The position numbers and the translations under genes were made by a program. 64,000 nucleotides of DNA from Piezodorus guildinii (Eukaryota > Arthropoda > Insecta > Hemiptera > Pentatomidae), in the NCBI GenBank assembly GCA_023052935.1, contig CM041294.1:17428635-17492634 (forward strand), written 5' to 3'. This document shows positions 57,228-64,000 of the stretch, in pieces (the stretch's first letter is position 1; each line of letters opens with the position of its first letter). The notes beneath the pieces are model-generated. The model was not told where the DNA came from. It made no database searches and saw only the letters and a program-made list of their open reading frames with translations.

Positions 57228-58990
57228 AATTTTTTTTTATAACTTTATTTATTTATCCACACCTGTCTATACATACATATAACAATCAGTGGATTGTCTG
57301 TCAGATATATTACAATAAAAAAGGGCATGTCAGGCATGAGGAAGATGACAATACCCAGTGGTATCTCTTCCGTGGCATGTTTTAATTCAAAAGATTAGAG
57401 ATCTCCCATCCATGACCTTTTCAGTCTTCTCCTGATGTTGTTGGGCATATTAGTTGTTGCCATTTGTTCTATGAGAGGGTTGCAATGTCCTAGTAATTTG
57501 CTGTAAAATCTGAAAGAGTGAGTTCGTATGTATTCGCTGACGGTAGGCATGTGTAAAGTTGTGTTTGAAACATACCAAGGTGCTTGCGTAATTAGTCTAA
57601 GTATTTTTGACTGAAAAGTCTTTGAATAAGAGTCTTTTTTGTAGTTCCGAAGATCTGAGAGGCGTAAGACCATATTGGTTTTAGTAAGTAGGTGTAGGTG
57701 GCAAGTTTCTGTCTTAATTTTAGTTTTGATTGTCGTCTGAGTAGTGTGTGCAGCAGTCTACTTCTTTGGTTTAATGTCATTCGTTTTTTCTTAATGTGCG
57801 GGCCCCAAGTCATTCTCCTGTCAAATTTAGTCCTAGGTAGTTGACACGGTCTGTTTGTGGTATTGGTAAATTATCAATGTACACTGGTGGGCAGGTTTCA
57901 CGTTTTAGTGTAAATGTCATATCTTGGCATTTGTCATAGTTTATTCTTATTTTTCACAGCTTGCACGAATCCTGTACTTTTGTTAGTGATTTTGTATAGT
58001 CAGTGAGGCTTGAGTATGATCATTATGTTTTGATAAGATTGCAGTGTCGTCTGCGTATGTTGCCGTCAGGATGTTTGCACTATCTGGTATGTGGTGCGAG
58101 TATAATATATATAGCAGTGGTGCAAGTATTGAACCTTGAGGCACACCTGCCAGCACTGGTCTTATTGAAGAAGTTTCTGTACCCTGTCGGACTGAGAAAA
58201 ATATGTCAGAGAGAAATGATTGAAATAAGAAAATATGTGTGTGGTAGTATCTTGAGTTTAAACAGGAGACCCTGGTGCCAGACTCTGTCAAATGCTAGAG
58301 CTACGTCCAGCAATACACCTGTTGCATATAATTTTTGTTCAAGCGAAGTTGAAATGAAATAAGTCACTCTGTGTAATTGATTTGTTGTAACTTCCTAAAA
58401 CCAAATTGATGATAGAATATTATTTGATTATGACCTTGTATGTCTATTAATCTTTTGTATAATAATTTTTCGAATATTTTGGAGCAAGTAGATAGAAAAC
58501 TGGGTGGTAGGAAGAGGGGTTGTTTTTGTCGATGTTTGGTTTATTAATCATGGAAATGTAAGAGTATTTCCACTGCATTGGAAATGTTGTAGTCCTAAGT
58601 ATTGCATTGTAAATAGTCGTGAGAAACACTAGAGCCTTTCTTGGCATTGCAAGGTCGTGGTCAGGAGCTTTCTTTTTTTTGTAAATGTTTAATGTGTTCT
58701 GCGACCTGTGAATGTCTAAGGTTTTGAGTACAAGTTCGTCGTGTTCTTTATTAGTATCGTCAGTATGTGGTGTGAAAACAGATGAAAGATGGTCAGCAAA
58801 GTGTTCAGATTTTTCTTCATACGAAACGGCCCAGGAACCGTCTTCTCTCCTTAAAGAAGACGACACCGTGCAATGCTCTAAGACGTTTTTTGCGTGTCTC
58901 CATAAACTTCCATCATCAGTTCCTAAATTTTCAATGTAGAATTCATAACTAGTCTTTTCGAATTTTTTCATCTTTCGTTTTAGCTCATTG
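57228..58990 (-). pseudogene. LINE-C (Jockey-clade) RT, several frameshifts
   Basis: Minus strand in order: the pre-RT linker (58971-58447: TDDGSLWRHAKNVLEH, EKSEHFADHLSSVFTPH, TTFPMQWKYSYISMINKPN, SSYHPVFYLL); the palm (58291-57983: VLAGVPQGSILAPLLYILYS, TATYADDTAILSKHNDHTQA with intact YADD); the thumb (57813-57592: MTWGPHIKKKRMTLNQRSRL, TYTYLLKPIWSYASQIFG); and the C-terminus (57673-57395: FQSKILRLITQAPWYVS, NIRRRLKRSWMGDL). The frames are separated by shifts and stops; endonuclease and ORF1 are missing. 3' UTR with AATAAA-type end near 57228. Second copy at 32030-32770. Confidence 0.86.
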
Positions 58991-59191
58991 TTAAGTTTGT
59001 TAAATGTCCTATTCGTTAAATAAACCTAAAAAGTTCATAAATAAACATATTTTACTTTTTAACTCATTTATTGATATTTCCAAAGATTTTTATTTTAAAT
59101 AGACTGTGTTATATAGTATTAAATAAGTCAAGGAAAAAAAGTAATTTCATAGCAAGATTTTTTTTCTTTGGATAATTGTATATTTTATAAT

Positions 59192-59708
59192 AATAATAAT
59201 AATAGAATTACCGAACCCGAAGGTTCGATGCCGATACCACCAAATTCAGTCTACACAGACTCGTCCAATGTTCACTGTTCAAGCCCAAGCCCCCGAGATC
59301 AGCCTTAACGCAATCATAATCTACGCTTCGGCCTACCTTTCGGACGCCTACCGCTCCTCATCGAGCCCAACAACTTTACTCACCCATTTGAGTCTCCGCG
59401 ATGCTATCAACTCAATCATATTAACAGGATACAAGTTCCGCAATTCCGCGTTGTGCAACCTTCTAAACTCCCCATTGGCCTCATCTCTCTTCGGACCAAA
59501 TATTTTACGCAGTACCTTATTTTCGAAAACCTTAAGCCTTTGTTCATCCTTCAAAGTAAGCGGCCACGTTTCACATCCGTAAAGAACCGTTGGAAGAATA
59601 ATAGTTTTATAAATTCTAATTTTTAAGTTTTTAGATAGAAGCCGCGAACTAAGTAACTTAGCAACTGAATAATAACACGCATTTCCCACCTTTAATCGGG
59701 ACTTTAAT
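59192..59708 (-). pseudogene. RTE-E LINE C-terminal fragment, copy 2
   Basis: The minus strand reads KSRLKVGNACYYSVAKLLSS, IYKTIILPTVLYGCETWPLT, KDEQRLKVFENKVLRKIFGP and EFRRLHNAELRNLYPVN, open to about 59348, then shifted. The 3' end carries the same ACCTTCGGGTTCGGTAATTC block and ATT triplet repeat (plus strand AATAATAATAATAATAG at 59189-59205) as copy 1. Truncated 5' at about 59708. Confidence 0.85.
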
Positions 59709-59834
59709 ATTTTATTATAAAATATATATTTTTAAATAATGGTAGAACCTAAATTATTATATTTGATCTAATTTTCTCAACAGTCAGATGTATTGTTTTC
59801 TTAATTTAATTTATAATATTTATTATTAATAAGT

Positions 59835-60066
59835 TTAGTTCACTAAACCACTGTACTCTGGTTCCTGGGTTTGAACCCTGTCTGCGGAGGGTAATTATTT
59901 ATCCTGTAATTTAATCTGGGTATAAGCCTGGAGTAGAGACCGTTCTGGGGTGCACGCAGTCTCTTTGAAATGAGCACGCGAAAATATGGTACTGAGTGTA
60001 ATCACGAAATATTCGCCTCCTTGGACAGCTGTTAGCCAACAAAGCTCAATATATAAACCTTTCAGG
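59835..60066 (+). mobile_element. SINE family 2, head partly truncated
   Basis: CCTGGGTTTGAACCCTG (B-box) at about 59866-59882, TAATTATTTATCCTGTAATT, GAGTAGAGACCGTTCTGGGG and CGCAGTCTCTTTGAAA match 47625-47855. The A-box region is only partly recognisable. Confidence 0.72.
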
Positions 60067-60108
60067 TTTTTTTTTTTTTTTTTTTTGGGGGGGGGGGGAG
60101 GGAGGGTA
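60067..60108. repeat. T20-G12 homopolymer junction
   Basis: About 20 T followed by 12 G, then AGGGAGGG. Rare base composition for this window; the G tracts could form a quadruplex. Confidence 0.9.
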
Positions 60109-60342
60109 AAAATTTTTTTTGGCTTTCTTTCATTGTCTTTATAGGTTTTTTAACCAGAAATATTATTCCCAGAAACCTGGCCATCGGGCAGAAAAAAGTA
60201 TTATATTAAAGTATTATATCAAAGAAAGGAAATAAATTTAAAAATCCATGAAACCTCTTGTTTTTTCTAATCTATCTAAAAATATATATTTATTATATTT
60301 TATATTGAGGATGTATGATCGACTGTAGAAACTATTATAGGT

Positions 60343-60506
60343 GGGATAATCAGGAATCAGTCTTTTTTTTTTAAATATTTTAATTTTTCCAATTAATTTA
60401 ACCAGTTTATGCTTGGATATGGCTCAGTAATGCCCTGATGATGGCTCACAAGATTGAGCCGAATTGTTGGCAAATTTAAAAAAAAATACTGACTCCTGAT
60501 AATTCC
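60343..60506. mobile_element. Small foldback element
   Basis: Ends GGGATAATCAGGAATCAGTC and (inverse of right end) GGAATTATCAGGAGTCAGTA. The right arm contains the inverse of the module (CCCTGATGATGGCTCACAAG then GAGCCGAATTGTTGGCAAAT). No ORF. Confidence 0.65.
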
Positions 60507-61403
60507 TTTTTTAAAAATTTAGTTTAAGTATTAATTATTATATAATTTTGCAATCCGTCATAATTTTACTCTTCTTTGTAAAAATTACCGCACCACGCAT
60601 CTATGAGTGTCAACCTTTATCAAAGGGTATAAATTTAAATTACTCTCTATGCCACTAATTAAAATATTTTTTTGAACTTAACTTACTTATTTGGTTTAAA
60701 GTCAGAGAATATTAAATATTAAACAATTTTTTGGTTGCTATCGAGATGTAGGACATCAAATCCACAATGAAGTTAGTTAGTGCATAGGGTTTTCTAAAGA
60801 TAACTCTGGAAATAATATAAAAAAGAAGATCCTGAAAGTAGTATACATGTAACGGCAGTGAACAGATCTGATACCCACAGACAGAACTGCCTGACCATCC
60901 CTACTATTTCACCTTTATATCCCCACAGCCGACCAATACCACCTATGTCCGTTTTTATCAACTCTTCTCAGTTCTACATTGTAAACTTTGTATGTGAATT
61001 TTCTCTTCTTCGTAATCAAAGAAAAGTCTGGAAATACGAAGTTAATGACAGCATGAACGATATTAAATTTTTATGTGAGAAAATCGGCAGAAAACCTTGT
61101 ATTCTGGTTAACTATTGTTCTCATAGAGGGCAATATAAATATAATAGACATAAACAAAGACATTGCGTTATTATTTACTTCTAGCTTACCCAATTTCCAT
61201 ATATTTGTACAAAAAAGTTGAAGAAAAAAACTAGTTGTATTGTACAAATCACCTGCTTGCTTAGCCGTGGGCCTTTAATCATGCAGTAATAGTACAGTTT
61301 TTTTTATTATAAATGTATTTATTATAAATGTGCTTTCGAGTAGTTCGTATCTGAAGAAGAAATAAAGGAATGAGAAAAAAAAATAAACAATACGTAATTT
61401 ATT

Positions 61404-61405
<2 letters not shown>
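60507..61405. other. No recognised gene
   Basis: A 108-codon plus-strand frame at 60858-61184 has no recognisable domain and AT-biased composition; not called. Confidence 0.4.

Positions 61406-61470
<65 letters not shown>
61406..61470. repeat. Poly(T) run of 65
   Basis: Uninterrupted T tract; its length may be affected by sequencing or assembly. Confidence 0.95.
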
Positions 61471-61473
<3 letters not shown>

Positions 61474-61686
61474 ATATCTACCAGGAACAATTGTTAATCA
61501 ACAATGAATGCCTCAAATGTTGATTAATCAAAATGGTTACCTTAATATCAAAAATCAATACTCTGTTTTCTAAATTAGTTAACGATAAAAATACTGATAT
61601 CTAAAGATCTAACCAGATTATCAAAGGACGCGATATGAGTTTGAAAATAAACATTGAAAATATTTCAGATTTTTTTTTTAATATTT

Positions 61687-62595
61687 TACTTTCACTTACT
61701 ATATATAGTAAGGGGAAGTATTGCGATCGTGAAAATTTTCGAATTCCAGTTTTCAACGGAAATACACGTTTTAGGGTCCCCTGAGTCCAAATAACCAAGT
61801 CCCGCAAAAAGGTCTTGTGTGTGTGTGTGTGTGTCTGTGTGGTAACTTCCGGACGGAAACAGTAAGTCCTATGAAACTGAAATTTATATTTAACACAACT
61901 ATACGCCCGAGACGTGACAAAACTTTTTTCATCAAAATGAGCTTACCAGAAGAGGCACTTTATACCTTGCATTTTGCACCTTTTTTTCGATTTTCTCGAA
62001 AACGGTTCCGACGATTTTGATTAAACTCGCTATATCAATGTAAAATTTAATGGGCTTTAATATCATGTAGGTTTTATTTGGATAAAAATGGTCTGACAGG
62101 GCTTACATGCCGATATTTTAAATTTTCTTCCCCTAAAGTACCTTTAATTTTGTAGATTCAATAATAATAACTAGATTATCCTGTTAACGCCGATGAAAAA
62201 CTGGTAAATATATAAATTGAATAAATTCGATACCTAACTAAAGGAGAAAACAGAAAAAATATTTTTTTAATGCAATTTTTCGTTTTTGGACATGAGAGCA
62301 GTTATATACATGTATGACATACCGTTGGAAAGCTAAAAATTTTAGAAAAAATATCATCTCATACACAAGCTTTTAAAAGTTAATGGAGAGTGATGAAATG
62401 AACATAAAACTATCTGATTATTTTAGATAATAATATAATACTTAGATTTTTTAATGAAACACATGTTTCTATAGAAATTTAATTTGATTAATTCCTCAAT
62501 AGTTTCACGTATTTTTATCTCTAACTGCATTTGAAAATTATTTCAATGATTTTAAAAAGAGAGGTAAGTGAAAGTCGTGTGTTGCCCGCACCAGA
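61687..62595 (-). mobile_element. H-family element copy 7 (complete, inverse)
   Basis: Minus-strand copy. The 5' terminus TCTGGTGCGGGCAACACACG lies at 62595 downward and the 3' palindrome at 61695-61712. TG/CA microsatellite at 61814-61846 on the plus strand. A-rich flanks on both sides; it directly follows the 3' tail of the minus-strand LINE-B copy. Confidence 0.88.
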
Positions 62596-62604
62596 TTTTT
62601 TTAT

Positions 62605-63310
62605 TGAAATTTACAACTGTACAAAAAATACATCAAGTAAATATGCTGTAATGTTATAACACATGGAATAAACATGAAGAGAAACTGCCCATTGGCAGCA
62701 CTCTTTGGTAGTGAGTCTAAACAAGAAGGTCTCGAGGCCATTTTCTTTTCAGACGCCTCGGAGAATTATCAGGAATGGAAGAGGAAGCAAGGATTGAAAC
62801 TAATGTATTAGAGTGGGAGTGGAGTTTTTCATGGAATGTCTGATACCTGGTACGGGCCAAATCAGCAGCATATGGAACATTAAGATCATTGTGGATGATT
62901 TTATTCGTGACAAAGTAAGGAGCGTTAAGGATTTTGCGAAGGATTTTGGATTGTAAGGATTGGATACGGGAAGAGTTCGATGGTTTAGTAGAGCCCCAAA
63001 GCTCTACTCCGTAGGTCCAGATAGGCCTTATGATGGTCATGTAAATGAGTCTTTTGTAGTTAAGTGAAAGGTTAGAGCGTCTGTCTAGTAAGTGTTGGAG
63101 TAGCCGAAATCTTCATGCAGTTTCTTGTCTCCTCAGTTTTGTACGCGGATTCCATGTAAGTCGTTTGTCAAGCAGGAGTCCTAAATATCAGATCCGTTCT
63201 ACCGGGACAAGCGGAATATCATTAAAGGACTCTGTAGGGCAGGATGTCATAGGTTTTCGACGAAGGGTAAAGGTAATTTGTTGGGATTTATTGGAATTGA
63301 TTTCAGATTT
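62605..63310 (-). pseudogene. LINE-B copy
   Basis: The minus strand starts in the linker (about 63310), with TFTLRRKPMTSCPTESFNDI, then LDKRLTWNPRTKLRRQETA and an in-frame TGA. An open piece runs 63040-62717 (TIIRPIWTYGVELWGSTKPS, ILNAPYFVTNKIIHNDLN, NSPRRLKRKWPRDLLV). 3' UTR to ACAGTTGTAAATTTCAATAA. Inactive. Confidence 0.87.
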
Positions 63311-64000
63311 AAAAATATATTCGATCAAGTTATGGGAAGTACTAAAACAAAAAACTCAAGAAAGGAATAGAAATAGATAAAATAGATCTTACAATTTTTT
63401 ATTTTATGAAAAACATAGACCAGGGGAAATAAGGTTGATTATTTGCAAAATACGGAAACGCAAGATGCAAGATGTGCTTCATAAGTTCGGTGTAAGCTAC
63501 ACAATCTAAATTATAAATTATTCAACGAAGGTGACGTCCAAAACTTTTCTCTCTATAATAGAAACAAAATTAAAACTGCATTTCATTTTATAGCCCCATC
63601 ATGTCTGAGTTTCGAGTGAAATGATTTCACAAAAAAAGCTATAAAATTGAACAATCAAATGGTAAACATTTCCCTGCATGAGTAAAGTCTTACAGACATT
63701 TTACTGCATTAAAAATGGCATGGACTAACAACGACAGGCTTGTAAAAGGTTCAATTACAACTGATTAAATACGCTATGTAAATAATATATTAGGTAATAT
63801 TAGAACTGGTATAAGTCTTTAGAAAAAAAACAAACAAAAAAACATGTAAATAAATATAAATTTGTAAATAATATTAAGTTTATTATTATTTTTTTAATAA
63901 TTGTTTTAGTTTGTTAGAATAACTTTTTCGTTATTTTTTTATGGTCCAGAGTGAGTTTACTTTTTATTAAGAATAGGTTTTCAGTTAATAACCAAAACCT
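63311..64000. other. AT-rich DNA, nothing recognised
   Basis: No ORF of interest, RNA gene or window repeat found to the end. Confidence 0.45.

Noticed and set aside
49738..59708. Shared 5' breakpoint of the two RTE-E copies near AAAGTCCCG
   Set aside because: Copy 1 continues upstream with coding-like sequence (EIQEEIKSRLKVGN), so the apparent common end is coincidental.
60858..61184. 108-codon ORF
   Set aside because: No domain, biased composition, no splice context.

Overview
This window is transposon-dominated, strongly A+T-rich nuclear DNA from an animal, most probably an arthropod and plausibly an insect. The signs are Jockey-clade and RTE-clade LINEs, tRNA-derived SINEs, a mariner relative, a hAT MITE, a Helitron end, long (TA)n and homopolymer runs, and one short exon with consensus splice sites inside long repeat-filled introns. 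There is no bacterial operon, rRNA gene or CRISPR array. I cannot name the species.

Host gene content: the only convincing host coding sequence is a 137-bp internal exon on the minus strand at 56956-57092, with a CUB-like translation. The window may be intron or intergenic sequence of that gene, but I found no second exon. Several less repetitive, somewhat G+C-richer islands (about 7080-7480, 27840-28020, 32810-33420, 36640-36800, 45830-46020) could be regulatory or conserved non-coding DNA. That is inference only.

Mobile elements: (1) LINEs. The best preserved is a near full-length Jockey-type element on the minus strand (about 36875-41390). It has an ORF1 with three zinc knuckles and an ORF2 with endonuclease and reverse transcriptase. 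Each frame is continuous apart from three stop codons in total. Many 5'-truncated copies of other families occur, called here LINE-A, -B, -C and -D, RTE, RTE-E and RNase H-bearing LINEs. Three carry recognisable target-site duplications (14809/15362, 26835/27351, 44894/45547). (2) A roughly 0.9-kb non-coding family in seven main copies plus fragments ('H' family). Each full copy starts TCTGGTGCGGGC, has a 12-bp subterminal inverted repeat, an internal CA microsatellite and a 3' palindrome. This layout recalls Helentron-derived elements (HINE/DINE-1). (3) Foldback elements sharing an ACGTTTCG - hairpin - CATCATCAGGGCT module. (4) A nested locus at 28203-30598: a terminal-inverted-repeat element hit by an internally deleted mariner and then tandemly duplicated. 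(5) A hAT-type MITE at 17457-17722 with a perfect 8-bp duplication. (6) Two tRNA-derived SINE families. (7) A Helitron 3' end with a remnant of the helicase C-terminus.

Layout: 0-10 kb H copies, satellites and LINE-A tails; 10-15.4 kb RNase H LINE, RTE and LINE-B; 15-21 kb small repeats, the MITE and a foldback element; 21-27.4 kb SINEs, H copies and nested LINEs; 28-31 kb DNA transposons; 31-36 kb decayed LINEs and a unique island; 37-43 kb the Jockey element, LINE-D and an H copy; 44-54 kb LINE-B, SINE, RTE fragments, Helitron and an H copy; 54-64 kb AT-rich DNA, the exon, LINE-C, RTE-E, SINE, an H copy and LINE-B. No novel functional multi-gene system is evident. The most unusual items are the H family, the foldback module and the nested mariner duplication.
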